Numbered from the stretch's first letter, positions 50,217 to 59,563 are shown. The stretch is 64,000 bases of DNA from Anaerophaga thermohalophila DSM 12881 (GCF_000191885.1 NZ_AEWI01000001.1:124001-188000); one strand, 5' to 3'. A program made the numbers and translations. Notes: a model not told the origin generated them from the letters alone.

Positions 50217-51026
50217 TTAGGGATTTACTTCGTTTTCACCTTTAACGTAACCGAAATTGGCGAGAATTCCGCCATCAACATAGAGAACATGTCCATTCAC
50301 AAAATCACTGGCTTTACTGGCCAGGAAAAGTGCAGCATTTCCAACATCTTCAGGAGTTCCCCAACGACCTGCAGGTGTTCGGGTCATCACCAGGTCATTG
50401 AACGGATGATTTCCTTCCCGGATAGGTGCGGTTTGTTGAGTAGCAATATAGCCGGGTCCAATACCGTTGACCTGAATATTATACTTTGCCCATTCGCAGG
50501 TCATGTTGGCCGTAAGCAGTTTCAATCCACCTTTGGCAGAGGCATAGGCAGAAACGGAATTACGCCCGTACTCACTCATCATGGAACACAGGTTAATAAT
50601 TTTTCCTTTTCTTCTTTTTATCATTCCGGGCACCACCCGTTTCGATACGATAAACGGTGAAACAAGATCAACATCAATAACCTCTTTAAATTCTGAAACA
50701 GGCATTTCAAGAATAGGAACCCGTTTTATCATGCCTGCATTATTGACCAATATATCAACAGGCCCCACCTCCTTCTCTATAGTTGAAATACCTTTATCAA
50801 CCTCATCCTCTTTGGTAACGTCGAAGGCCAGAACATATACATCAACCCCTTCTGCTTCAAATTCCCGCTTACTTTTTTCCAACTTTTCCTGAGACCTTCC
50901 GTTAATGACTACTTTAGCACCTGCTTTTCCAAGTGCTTTTCCAATGGCCATACCTATTCCGTGGCTGCCGCCTGTAACAAGGGCAACCTGACCGGATAAA
51001 TCGAATAAATTGTTTATAAAACTCAT
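50217..51026 (-). CDS. kduD: KduD-type SDR (2-dehydro-3-deoxy-D-gluconate 5-dehydrogenase / gluconate 5-dehydrogenase)
   Basis: 269 residues. DLSGQVALVTGGSHGIGMAIGKALGKAGAKVVING is the Rossmann start, DILVNNAGMIKRVPILEM and YASAKGGLKLLTANMTCEWAKYNIQVNGIGPGYIATQ include the Tyr-x3-Lys pair and the GPGY(I/F) segment seen in KduD and gluconate 5-dehydrogenases. With KduI encoded upstream it would convert 2,5-diketo-3-deoxygluconate from unsaturated uronates to KDG. Confidence 0.88.
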   Translation of the reverse strand: MSFINNLFDLSGQVALVTGGSHGIGMAIGKALGKAGAKVVINGRSQEKLEKSKREFEAEGVDVYVLAFDVTKEDEVDKGISTIEKEVGPVDILVNNAGMIKRVPILEMPVSEFKEVIDVDLVSPFIVSKRVVPGMIKRRKGKIINLCSMMSEYGRNSVSAYASAKGGLKLLTANMTCEWAKYNIQVNGIGPGYIATQQTAPIREGNHPFNDLVMTRTPAGRWGTPEDVGNAALFLASKASDFVNGHVLYVDGGILANFGYVKGENEVNP

Positions 51027-51367
51027 AACGAATTAGTTTTTAGATTATTTGATGGTTAGATTATTAGGCGCTTAGCACATAAAACTAACCAACATGTTGT
51101 TTAAGTTGACTAAATCCCGCACAGTGGCTTTTTTTCAGGCTTGTCCTGAAAAAACGTAGTGTCTTATTCCTGATATTCGTGTTTTTTTGGCAAAATCAAA
51201 GTATTTTAATTTTTTGTACCTCAGTTAACTCATTGTTAATGAGCACTCAGAAACTTTAAAACAACAAAGAGTCTGACAACAAAGATGCTTTTCGGAGCGG
51301 GCTCATTCATCTTACCTCTTGTCATGTATGCGGGGAACAAACAAACTGTTGATTGACACCCGGCGCC
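51027..51367. repeat. Spacer with partial family A repeat
   Basis: 51193-51305 matches family A from ttggcaaaatcaaag through gttaactcattgttaatgag to gatgcttttcggagcgggctca. The left end is replaced by the ctgatattcgtgttttttggc element also at 41398. No gene. Confidence 0.65.
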
Positions 51368-52204
51368 CTATCTCAATTCCTGTTTATTATAATGATCCAT
51401 ATCACCAAAGTCCTGGTTTTCACCGGCCATTCCCCAAATAAAGGAATAATTGGAAGTTCCTGCTGCACTATGAATGCTCCACGATGGTGAAATAACAGCC
51501 TGTTGGTTCTTCATCCAGATATGGCGTGTTTCACCGGGCTGTCCCATAAAATGACATATCGCCTCATTTTCAGAAACTTCAAAATAGAGATAGGCCTCCA
51601 TCCTTCTTGTATGCAGGTGAGGCGGCATGGTATTCCATACACTGCCGGTTTTCAGCTCGGTAATACCCATTTGCACCTGACAGGTTGGTGTTACATCATT
51701 TACAATCAATCTGTTAATACGACGCTCATTGGCACTCTCTTTTGAACCTAAATCCTCTACCACAGCCATATCGAGAGTAATCTTTTTGTTTGGATGCTGC
51801 TTGTGGGCTGTGGCACTGTTCAGATACAAATGCGCAGGTTTTTCAGGATCAACAGACTCGAATGTCACATCTCTGTTGCCACTACCAAGATATAGTGCCT
51901 CTTTATATCCAAGTTCATAAACATTCCCATCAGCAGTTACTTTTGCATCCCCGCCTATATTGATGATGCCCAGCTCGCGTCTTTGGAGAAAATAATCGGC
52001 CTTGAGCTCGTTAAATGGCTCCATTTTCAACGGCTTATCTGTAGGAACGGCGCCTCCGACTATCAACCGGTCATAAAGTGTGTAAACCACGTTTATTTCT
52101 CCGGGAACCATCACGTTTTCGATCAAAAAATCCTGACGAATTCGGTTGGTATCATAACTCTTGAAATCTTCAGGATGCGCTGCATACCTTAATTCGTAAT
52201 TCAT
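51368..52204 (-). CDS. kduI: 5-dehydro-4-deoxy-D-glucuronate isomerase
   Basis: 278 residues, the standard length. MNYELRYAAHPEDFKSYDTNRIRQDFLIENVMVPGEINVVYTLYDRLIVGGAVP is the signature N-terminus. GYKEALYLGSGNRDVTF, the metal-site MPPHLHTRRMEAYLYF and SPSWSIHSAAGTSNYSFIWGMAGEN follow, giving a zinc cupin with His-His-Glu-His ligands. It isomerises 4-deoxy-L-threo-5-hexosulose uronate from pectin- or glycosaminoglycan-type lyase products. Confidence 0.96.
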   Translation of the reverse strand: MNYELRYAAHPEDFKSYDTNRIRQDFLIENVMVPGEINVVYTLYDRLIVGGAVPTDKPLKMEPFNELKADYFLQRRELGIINIGGDAKVTADGNVYELGYKEALYLGSGNRDVTFESVDPEKPAHLYLNSATAHKQHPNKKITLDMAVVEDLGSKESANERRINRLIVNDVTPTCQVQMGITELKTGSVWNTMPPHLHTRRMEAYLYFEVSENEAICHFMGQPGETRHIWMKNQQAVISPSWSIHSAAGTSNYSFIWGMAGENQDFGDMDHYNKQELR

Positions 52205-52303
52205 AACTTTATCCTTTTTAAATGATTAAACATATCTGGTTAATCTGAAATTTTAACTACTGACTAATTTCTGTCTAAAATACAATAATTTAACTAAAGA
52301 TTA

Positions 52304-52692
52304 TCAAAAATTCAGATTCTTCAACATTAGCAATTTCACCATTTTTGGGGGCATATCTTCCGGATTTTCATTACCTTCTCCCTGACCAACTTTCTGTACA
52401 AAAAGATGAAGTTTTTCATCCCTTTTCCAGAGCTCGGTATCATACGTTGGTTCCCACTGACCGACATCGATATCAGGAAATGCTTAGCCACGACAACATG
52501 ACCGGAACTATCGTACCATGCCATATATTGATATTCTTCGTCACTAACCACAGAATTTTTTCGAAAAATGGCAGTATTCACAGAAGTTTTAGCCCATCCT
52601 TCCGAAAGTTCCAAAACTTCAGGTTTGGTGGTACATGAAGAAAAAACCACCATACAAAAAAGGAAAAGCCGGATTATATTTCTGAATATCAT
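52304..52692 (-). pseudogene. Internally deleted BNR_4 lipoprotein
   Basis: Starts with a lipoprotein signal (MIFRNIIRLFLFCMVVFSSC), then GWAKTSVNTAIFRKNSVVSDEEYQYMAWYDSSGHVVVAK, the characteristic start of BNR_4 proteins. At about 52475-52485 the sequence jumps, with a frame change, to DIDVGQWEPTYDTELWKRDEKLHLFVQKVGQ, resembling the family's C-terminus, which ends at 52304. Some 300 residues of propeller are missing. BNR_4 proteins are companions of uronic-acid polysaccharide degradation. The remnant cannot form a propeller. Confidence 0.65.
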
Positions 52693-52703
52693 ACCAGTAA
52701 TCT

Positions 52704-53762
52704 TTACAAATTTGAATTGAACTCAGAATCCTGTATAGAAATTGTTACACCCGTTGCGAACGAAGATGCTCGTGGAATGAGTCTCACCGGAACATGGATT
52801 TCCTCATTCACAAAATCGTCCCTACCAATATTACTTATAATAGATCTGGCAACCTGATTTCCCATTTCAAAAGCGTTTTGTTCAACAGAGGTCAGCCCGG
52901 GATACACCAAAGCAGCGAACGGCTCATTGGCAAACCCCGCTATCTTTATTTCTTCCGGTATTGCAACCCCCATTTCTTTCAGTCTCCTCAATGCACCGAG
53001 AGCGGAAAAATCACTGGCTGCAAATATGGCATCGATTTTCCCGGCACGATACAATTCTTCCGCTGCATCGCCCCCGTTCTCCTGAAGTATACAATTTTCT
53101 ACAATCAGCCCGGGGTCAAAATCAATTCCATTTTGCTGAAGTGCATATTTATATCCTTCAAAACGTTCGCGGTAAACATTAACATGAAGCGAACCGGCAA
53201 AGTGAGCAATTCGTTTACAATTATTCCGTATAAGATGACGAGTGCTGCGCAAAGCACCCAAAAAATTGTCATTAACAATACGTGAACCTTCAATTGTCTC
53301 GGTTACACGGTCAAACTGCACTAAAGGAATACCCTCCGCAACAATTTTTTTATAGTGATCAAAATGCCTGGTTTCGACAGAGTGCGAAATTACAATAGCA
53401 CTCACCCTGTTTCTCAACAAAGTACGCACAGCTTTATGTTCATCATCTTCTCTTTCATGAGTCTGGCTGATCACCAGGTTAAATCCGGCAGGATTAAGTA
53501 TGGCCTCCACACCGCTAATAACATGACTGAAGAAATGACGGTTAATCCTGGGGACAATCATGCCAACCGTATCGCTTGTTCCTTTTCTCAAAGATGCTGC
53601 CAAAATATTGGGCTGATATCCCATTCCGGTCGCAACCCTGAGAACTTCAGCTCTGGTTTTGGAACTAACACGCTCATTCCCCGCCAGTGCACGAGACACT
53701 GTAGAAGGAGTTATCCCCATTTCATTCGCGATGTCTGTTATGGTAACGCGTTTTTTCGCCAT
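52704..53762 (-). CDS. LacI-family transcriptional regulator of the uronate locus
   Basis: 352 residues. HTH VTITDIANEMGITPSTVSRALAGNERVSSKTRAEVLRVATGMGYQPNILAASLRKG, then the periplasmic-binding-like domain (TVGMIVPRINRHFFSHVISGVEAIL, AIFAASDFSALGALRRLKEMG, GFANEPFAALVYPGLTSVEQNAFEMG). The ligand is probably a uronate or KDG-type intermediate. A TGCAAACGTTTGTA palindrome overlaps its own promoter, pointing to autoregulation. It is divergent from uxaC. Confidence 0.92.
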   Translation of the reverse strand: MAKKRVTITDIANEMGITPSTVSRALAGNERVSSKTRAEVLRVATGMGYQPNILAASLRKGTSDTVGMIVPRINRHFFSHVISGVEAILNPAGFNLVISQTHEREDDEHKAVRTLLRNRVSAIVISHSVETRHFDHYKKIVAEGIPLVQFDRVTETIEGSRIVNDNFLGALRSTRHLIRNNCKRIAHFAGSLHVNVYRERFEGYKYALQQNGIDFDPGLIVENCILQENGGDAAEELYRAGKIDAIFAASDFSALGALRRLKEMGVAIPEEIKIAGFANEPFAALVYPGLTSVEQNAFEMGNQVARSIISNIGRDDFVNEEIHVPVRLIPRASSFATGVTISIQDSEFNSNL

Positions 53763-53804
53763 TTCTGAAATAATTAATTTAGTGTCGCTACATAATTATT
53801 TTTA

Positions 53805-53837
53805 CAAAAATACAAACGTTTGCACAAAAACCACAAA
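53805..53837 (-). promoter_or_regulatory. lacI-type promoter with overlapping operator
   Basis: On the minus strand: -33 TTTG (53834-53837), 21 bases, -7 TATTTTTG (53805-53812). The palindrome TGCAAACGTTTGTA (53811-53824), with the central CG expected of LacI-family operators, lies between and touches the -7 element. Confidence 0.65.
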
Positions 53838-54076
53838 ATTCTACATTGTTTTTTTGTTTCTAAGTTTATCTTAATCAAAAAAAGAAAAAGAATTATTAAG
53901 TCGAACGAAAGAAAATAAACAACCCCATCCGAAAAAGTAAAAGAAAAAATAATTAATTGGTTATATGTCCTGTTTTTTAAGTACTTACAAAACACCCGCG
54001 ATAAAATATACCCTGATTTTAAATGTTTTGAACCCCATCATAAACACAAAATCAAGAGAAATATTTCGCAAAAAAC

Positions 54077-54121
54077 TTGGCTATAGAAAAAGTTTATTTT
54101 ATCTTCGTGTTCGTTAACGAA
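54077..54121 (+). promoter_or_regulatory. uxaC: uxaC operon promoter with palindrome at the start site
   Basis: -33 TTGG (54077-54080), 19 bases, -7 TATCTTCG (54100-54107), close to TTTG-N19-TAnnTTTG. A perfect 12-base palindrome TTCGTTAACGAA (54110-54121) falls where RNA synthesis should start, a natural repressor site. It differs from the lacI operator, so a second regulator is possible. The rest of the 53763-54135 spacer is A/T-rich and non-coding. Confidence 0.6.
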
Positions 54122-54135
54122 AAATCATATCTGCT

Positions 54136-55542
54136 ATGAAAAATTTCATCCATCCCGATTTTTTACTGGAAGGAAAGACAGCACAAAAAATTTATCACGA
54201 ATATGCAGAGAACCAGCCTGTCATTGATTTTCACTGCCATTTGTCGCCCAAACTAATTGCAGAGAACCACAATTTCGACAACCTTGGGGAAGTTTGGCTG
54301 GCCGGCGACCACTACAAATGGCGCGCCATGCGAACAAACGGTGTTAACGAAGCATACTGCACAGGCTCACCTCCCTTTTATGAAAAATTCCTGAAATGGG
54401 CCGAAACCGTTCCCAATACGGTAGGGAATCCACTCTATCACTGGACTCATTTAGAACTTGCCCGTCACTTCAACATCTTTGAACTTCTCAATCCGAAAAC
54501 CGCAGATTCCATATACCACAAAGCTTCTGAAATGCTTAAAGAGGAAGCGTTTTCAACCCAAAATCTTCTGAAAAGAATGAAAGTGGAAATGGTAGGGACA
54601 ACCGATGATCCTGTTGACAACCTGGAGTATCACATCAAATTAAAGGATTTCGAAGTTCAGGTTCGCCCTACCTGGAGGCCCGATAATCTTATTAAAACCG
54701 ATGACCCGGAGACTTTCAACAACTATATTGAAAAATTGGAAGAGGTATCGGGGAAAAGCATATCAACATTCAGCGACCTGCTTACTGTACTTGACGAACG
54801 GCATGCCTTCTTCCATGAAGCAGGATGCAGGGCTTCGGACCATGGTCTGGACAGAATGTATTACTCAGAAGATGCCGGAACAAATCCTGAAGAAGCTTTT
54901 AAAAAGATTAGAGGTGGTAGCAAACTCAACGAGACGGAGACAGAAGCATACCGGTTTAGGATGATGCAGGAATTGTGCAAACTCAACCATAAACGTGGCT
55001 GGGTTCAACAATTTCATCTGGGTGCTATGCGCAATAATAACACCAGGCTCTTCAAAAAACTGGGGCCGGATACCGGATTTGACTCCATCGCAAATCCACA
55101 GGACAGTTACAAAATATCACGTTTTCTCGATAGTCTTGATGTTCACAATCAACTGGCAAAAACCATTCTTTACAACCTTAATCCTGCCGATAATGAAATG
55201 TTCGTAACCATGATCGGTAATTTCCAGGACGGCACAGTACCGGGCAAAATGCAGTACGGGGCAGCCTGGTGGTTTCTGGATCAGAAAACCGGTATGGAAA
55301 AACATCTGGCCGACCTTTCTGCTTTGGGTCTCCTTTCACGGTTCGTAGGAATGGTTACCGATTCAAGAAGCTTCTTATCATATCCCCGACATGAATATTT
55401 CCGGAGAATTGCCTGTAATTTTATTGGCAATGAAGTAGATAAAGGAGTAATTCCCAACGATCCTGAAATACTTAAGAATCTGGTTGAGGGAATATCCTAT
55501 AAAAATGCCAAATCGTATTTCGGGTTCCAAAATAGTCGATAG
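54136..55542 (+). CDS. uxaC: Glucuronate isomerase
   Basis: 468 residues, full length. MKNFIHPDFLLEGKTAQKIYHEYAENQPVIDFHCHLSPKLIAEN starts the amidohydrolase-fold uronate isomerase with metal-binding HCH. VGTTDDPVDNLEYH, GWVQQFHLGAMRNNNTRLFKKLGPDTGFDSI and MVTDSRSFLSYPRHEYFRRI are conserved. It converts D-glucuronate to D-fructuronate (or galacturonate to tagaturonate). It is the first gene of the rightward operon. Confidence 0.97.
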   Translation: MKNFIHPDFLLEGKTAQKIYHEYAENQPVIDFHCHLSPKLIAENHNFDNLGEVWLAGDHYKWRAMRTNGVNEAYCTGSPPFYEKFLKWAETVPNTVGNPLYHWTHLELARHFNIFELLNPKTADSIYHKASEMLKEEAFSTQNLLKRMKVEMVGTTDDPVDNLEYHIKLKDFEVQVRPTWRPDNLIKTDDPETFNNYIEKLEEVSGKSISTFSDLLTVLDERHAFFHEAGCRASDHGLDRMYYSEDAGTNPEEAFKKIRGGSKLNETETEAYRFRMMQELCKLNHKRGWVQQFHLGAMRNNNTRLFKKLGPDTGFDSIANPQDSYKISRFLDSLDVHNQLAKTILYNLNPADNEMFVTMIGNFQDGTVPGKMQYGAAWWFLDQKTGMEKHLADLSALGLLSRFVGMVTDSRSFLSYPRHEYFRRIACNFIGNEVDKGVIPNDPEILKNLVEGISYKNAKSYFGFQNSR

Positions 55543-55582
55543 GGGTTAGGCAATAGGGGTTAGGCAATAGGGGTTAGTTAAT
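55541..55582 (+). repeat. Short tandem repeat between uxaC and kdgK
   Basis: Three units of aggggttaggcaat (the last diverges to ttagttaat), beginning on the uxaC stop codon TAG. It is too short and regular for CRISPR. It may come from slippage. Confidence 0.7.
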
Positions 55583-55594
55583 AGTATTAAAATA

Positions 55595-56638
55595 ATGATC
55601 ATGTCAAAAAAAAGAGTTGTAACATTTGGAGAGATTATGCTCAGGCTTTCGACGCCGGGATTTCTACGTTTTTCGCAGGCTACATCATACAATGCCAATT
55701 TTGGCGGCGGCGAAGCCAACGTTGCTGTTTCTCTTGCAAATTACGGTATAGAATCACGTTTTGTGACCCGTCTCCCCAATAACGACCTGGGAAGAGCCTG
55801 CCGAATGGAGCTCGAAAAATATGGCGTGGACACAAGCAAAATAAGCCATGGCGGAGAACGTCTGGGAATTTATTTTCTTGAAACAGGTGCCGTAGCGCGT
55901 CCCGGCAAGGTGATTTATGACCGTGCTCACTCTTCGTTTGCAACAGTAGGTTCCGGCCTGTTCGACTGGGATGAGATTTTTAGGGATGCTGACTGGTTTC
56001 ACTGGACAGGCATAACGCCGGCAGTGTCACAGGGTGCAGCTGATGCATGCCTCGAAGCTGTCAAAACAGCGAACAAAAAAGGAATTACTGTCTCTTGTGA
56101 CCTCAATTACCGAAAGAACCTTTGGAAATATGGCAAAAAAGCCAATGAGGTAATGCCCGAATTGGTGTCGGGATGTGACATAGTGCTCGGAAACGAAGAA
56201 GATGCCGAAATGGTACTTGGCATAAAACCCGAAGGAGTAGACATCACCAGTGGTCAGGTAGAAGCAGAAGCTTACCGCAGTGTTTCCCAACAAATAATGA
56301 AGCAGTTTCCCCGGGTTAAAAAAGTAATTACAACATTAAGGGGTTCAATCAGTGCCAGCCACAACAGCTGGTCGGGGGTATTGTATGACGGTAAAAATCT
56401 TTACACCGCACCTACTTACCAAATAACCCATATCGTTGACCGCGTGGGTGGCGGTGACTCTTTCATGGGCGGTCTGATTTACGGTTTACTGACCTACAAT
56501 GACGATGAAAAAGCCCTCAGATTCGCCACCGCGGCTTCTTGTCTGAAGCATACCATCCATGGCGACTTTAACCAGGTAACTGTAGAAGAAGTTGAAAAAC
56601 TGGCGGGCGGTGATGCTTCAGGGAGAGTGTCTCGTTAG
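55595..56638 (+). CDS. kdgK: 2-keto-3-deoxygluconate kinase
   Basis: 347 residues from ATG 55595. An ATG two codons later (MSKKRVVTFGEIMLRLS) is equally likely. PfkB fold: FGGGEANVAVSLANYGIESRFVTRLPNNDLG, then WFHWTGITPAVS, SCDLNYRKNLW, GNEEDAEMVLG and VDRVGGGDSFMGGLIYGLL with the catalytic Asp. It phosphorylates KDG made by the KduI/KduD and mannonate branches, feeding Eda encoded next. Confidence 0.92.
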   Translation: MIMSKKRVVTFGEIMLRLSTPGFLRFSQATSYNANFGGGEANVAVSLANYGIESRFVTRLPNNDLGRACRMELEKYGVDTSKISHGGERLGIYFLETGAVARPGKVIYDRAHSSFATVGSGLFDWDEIFRDADWFHWTGITPAVSQGAADACLEAVKTANKKGITVSCDLNYRKNLWKYGKKANEVMPELVSGCDIVLGNEEDAEMVLGIKPEGVDITSGQVEAEAYRSVSQQIMKQFPRVKKVITTLRGSISASHNSWSGVLYDGKNLYTAPTYQITHIVDRVGGGDSFMGGLIYGLLTYNDDEKALRFATAASCLKHTIHGDFNQVTVEEVEKLAGGDASGRVSR

Positions 56639-56700
56639 TTTTATTCGAAGAACACATTTACAGCAATCCGAAAATTGTCTGAAACCAAACAAAAAAAAGA

Positions 56701-57381
56701 ATGGCAAAATATACAAGAATAGAAGTATTCCTTACAATGAAGGAAACGGGTGTTGTTCCTGTTTTTTTTCATGCCGACCTGAGTATTGCTAAAAAAGTAT
56801 TAAAAGCATGTTACGACGGAGGTATCCGGGCATTTGAATGGGTAAACAGGGGCGATTTCGCCAATGAAATTTTCAGCGAACTTAACAAATATGCATTGAA
56901 GGAACTTCCCGGAATGATACTGGGTGCAGGCTCGGTTGTTGATGAGGCAACGGCCGCCATATACATTCAGGCGGGAGCGAATTTCATAGTATCTCCGCTT
57001 CTTAACGAAAACATAGCACGTATCTGTAACCGTAGAAAAATTATGTGGGCCCCCGGTTGCGGTTCTGTTTCGGAGATTGGGAAAGCTGAAGAACTGGGTG
57101 CAGAAATCGTAAAAATATTCCCGGCCTCCGAAGTAGGCGGTCCCTCGTTCGTTAAAGCCGTGAAAGGGCCCTGCCCATGGACCAACATCATGCCTACCGG
57201 AGGGGTCGACACATCAAAAGAGAACCTTCAAAGATGGTTCGAAGCCGGTGTTACCTGCGTGGGAATGGGCTCAAAACTATTCCCGAAGGAAATTATAGAA
57301 AAAGGTGATTTTGAAACACTTACAACGAAAGTAAAAGAACTGACCAAAATAATTCAGGAAATAAAATCTGCAAATTTATGA
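56701..57381 (+). CDS. eda: KDPG/KHG aldolase
   Basis: 226 residues. FEWVNRGD has the catalytic Glu, AGANFIVSPLLNENIARICNRR and APGCGSVSEI bind substrate, and VKIFPASEVGGPSFVKAVKGP provides the Schiff-base Lys. TGGVDTSKENLQRWFEAGVTCVGMGSKLF completes the barrel. It splits KDPG to pyruvate and glyceraldehyde-3-phosphate. The stop overlaps the next gene by 4 bases. Confidence 0.94.
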   Translation: MAKYTRIEVFLTMKETGVVPVFFHADLSIAKKVLKACYDGGIRAFEWVNRGDFANEIFSELNKYALKELPGMILGAGSVVDEATAAIYIQAGANFIVSPLLNENIARICNRRKIMWAPGCGSVSEIGKAEELGAEIVKIFPASEVGGPSFVKAVKGPCPWTNIMPTGGVDTSKENLQRWFEAGVTCVGMGSKLFPKEIIEKGDFETLTTKVKELTKIIQEIKSANL

Positions 57382-58232
57382 CAACACCAATTAAAGACTT
57401 GAATCTCGAAGGAAAAGTGGCTGTTATTACCGGTGGTGGCGGAGTCATCTGCTCAGTAATGTCCAAAGCACTGGCCATGAAAGGTGTAAAAACAGCCATC
57501 CTCGACCTTAAAAAAGAAAATGCCGACAAAGTCGCTGATGAAATCAGGGAACAATATGGAACCAAAAGCATTGGAATCGCCGCCAATGTATTAGACAAAA
57601 GCAGTCTTGAAGCAGCCAAAAAAGAAATCAATGAAAAGCTTGGTTCCATAGACTATCTGATTAACGGGGCGGGCGGAAATGCTCCCACAGCCACCTCGAA
57701 AGTAGAAAAAATTGAGCCTTCGGATATGGAACACCTGGAAGATACATTCTTCGGACTGGAACTGGAAGGCTTCGAAAAAACCTTTGATCTCAATTTTAAA
57801 GGAACGCTGATCCCTACCCTCGTTTTTGCACGTGATATGGTCAAAAAACAAAGAGGTGGCATTGTTAATATCTCTTCCATGAATTCGTACCGGCCGCTTA
57901 CAAAAATTCCCGCCTATTCGGCCTCAAAGGCAGCTATTAACAACTTTACGCAATGGTTGGCTGTTCATTTTGCAAAAACAGGTGTAAGAGTAAATGCCAT
58001 TGCCCCGGGCTTTTTGCTTACCAACCAAAACCGTTTCTTATTGGTTGATGAAAAGACAGGGGAATCAACAGCCAGAGGTAAAAAAATCATCAACGGTACT
58101 CCCATGGAACGTTACGGAACTCCTGAAGAACTTACCGGAACTTTGGTATTTCTGCTTTCCGACTGGTCGGAATTCATCACGGGAATTGTTGTGCCGGTAG
58201 ATGGCGGATTTAGTGCATATAGCGGAGTATAA
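57378..58232 (+). CDS. uxuB: SDR-type fructuronate reductase (D-mannonate oxidoreductase)
   Basis: 284 residues. DLNLEGKVAVITGGGGVICSVMSKALAMKGVKTAILDL, YLINGAGGNAPTATSKVE, NFKGTLIPTLVFARDMVKKQRGGIVNISSMNSYRPLTKIPAYSASKAAINNFTQWLAVHFAKTGVRVNAIAPGFLLTNQNRFLL. The last segment and the insertion after NGAGGN mark the Bacteroidota SDR enzymes that replace the polyol-type UxuB. It would reduce fructuronate to mannonate with NAD(P)H. Co-translated with eda. Confidence 0.85.
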   Translation: MTTPIKDLNLEGKVAVITGGGGVICSVMSKALAMKGVKTAILDLKKENADKVADEIREQYGTKSIGIAANVLDKSSLEAAKKEINEKLGSIDYLINGAGGNAPTATSKVEKIEPSDMEHLEDTFFGLELEGFEKTFDLNFKGTLIPTLVFARDMVKKQRGGIVNISSMNSYRPLTKIPAYSASKAAINNFTQWLAVHFAKTGVRVNAIAPGFLLTNQNRFLLVDEKTGESTARGKKIINGTPMERYGTPEELTGTLVFLLSDWSEFITGIVVPVDGGFSAYSGV

Positions 58233-58346
58233 TAAGATACAATAGGTCATTAGATTTTTAGATATAAGACAAAATATTATTTTTATTGAATTGATACCAA
58301 GCACATTAACCCAAACGTAACTGATTAATACTTGAATTTTGTTCTA

Positions 58347-58380
58347 TGAGCCCGGTCTAAAAAGCATCTTTATTAAAAAA
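58347..58380. repeat. Family A end fragment
   Basis: tgagcccggtctaaaaagcatctttatt: one family A terminus alone, in the spacer between the SDR and the second kinase genes. Confidence 0.5.
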
Positions 58381-58414
58381 TTTATCGGTTTACCGAATAA
58401 TAAATCAACAGATT

Positions 58415-59497
58415 ATGAATATAATACAACTCAGAAAAGATTGCAAATATGCAATGGTGGTACCAACCAGCATGGGTGTAAGAATCACTCCCGAAAACGG
58501 ACAACCGGTTCACAGTAGTGACATTTACAAAATGCAAGCCACCAGTGCCGAGACTAATGTGGCCAGTATCTCATCCTATCTTGGATTACCTGTAAAAGTA
58601 CTCACCACATTCGTAAAAGGGAGTCCGGTTGCAGCATTCATCAAAAGCAATCTTCGAAGCCGACACATGGACTACGAAGGAGTTGAAGTAGAACAGGGAG
58701 GCCCATGGGGATACCGTCATCAGTTTAACATTGCTGACAGTGGTTATGGCGGACGTGGCCCCCGCGTCCACAACGACAGGGCCGGCGAAGTAGGACGAAC
58801 GCTTAACGCTAAAGATTTTGATCTGGAACGTATTTTCGGGAAAGAAGGCGTTCAGATAGTACATCTATCGGGTTTGATCGCAGCATTGTCACCCGATACC
58901 GGCAATTTCTGCCTCGAACTGGCGAGGGCTGCAAAGAAACATGGAACAGTCATATCTTTCGATTTAAATTACCGGGCATCCTTCTGGGAAGGACGAGAAA
59001 AAGAGTTACGCGACATCTTTTCAGAGATTGCATCAGTATCAGATGTTTTGATTGGCAATGAAGAAGATTTTCAGTTATGCCTGGGAATTGAAGGCCCTGA
59101 AGCAGGCGGAAAAGAAATTGCCGATAAGATAGACAGCTTTAAAGAAATGATTAAACGGGTGAAGCAAACATTTCCGAATGCGTCGGTTTTTGCAACAACA
59201 TTGCGTCAGGTTATCAGCGCTAATGAGCACCTGTGGGGAGCAATAATGTTACAGGGTAATGATTGGGAAGTCATAGAACCGCGTCCCATTCGTGTCCTCG
59301 ATCGCATTGGCGGAGGCGACGGCTTTGTTGGTGGCCTGCTTTACGGCATACTCAGAGGTTGGGAACCCGAAAAATGGGTCCAATTCGGATGGGCAACCGG
59401 TGCATTGGCCACGACGTTTCTTACCGACTATGCACAACCGGCCGACGAAGAAATGGTCTGGAGTCTCTGGAGTGGTAATGCAAGAGTCAAAAGATAA
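58415..59497 (+). CDS. Second PfkB-family sugar/aldonate kinase
   Basis: 360 residues, diverged from KdgK. SAETNVASISSYLGLPVKVLTTFVKGSPVAAFI, PWGYRHQFNIADSGYGGRGPRVHNDRAGEVGRTLNAKDFDLERIFG is an insertion absent from the kdgK gene 1.8 kb upstream. SFDLNYRASFWEGREKEL, IGNEEDFQLCLGI and LDRIGGGDGFVGGLLYGIL keep the anion hole and catalytic Asp. The substrate could be KDG, gluconate or another aldonate. Its position beside larA-like and gnd genes suggests gluconate, which is an inference. Confidence 0.85.
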   Translation: MNIIQLRKDCKYAMVVPTSMGVRITPENGQPVHSSDIYKMQATSAETNVASISSYLGLPVKVLTTFVKGSPVAAFIKSNLRSRHMDYEGVEVEQGGPWGYRHQFNIADSGYGGRGPRVHNDRAGEVGRTLNAKDFDLERIFGKEGVQIVHLSGLIAALSPDTGNFCLELARAAKKHGTVISFDLNYRASFWEGREKELRDIFSEIASVSDVLIGNEEDFQLCLGIEGPEAGGKEIADKIDSFKEMIKRVKQTFPNASVFATTLRQVISANEHLWGAIMLQGNDWEVIEPRPIRVLDRIGGGDGFVGGLLYGILRGWEPEKWVQFGWATGALATTFLTDYAQPADEEMVWSLWSGNARVKR

Positions 59498-59563
59498 ACA
59501 GCCAGTTAAGAACAAATGCCCCTTGGTTATTCCTTTAAACAAGAGACTGTCAGATTCAATAGA

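Noticed and set aside
55541-55582. Regular short repeats after uxaC considered as CRISPR or regulatory array
   Set aside because: Units are 14 bases with no spacers and only three copies; simple tandem duplication.
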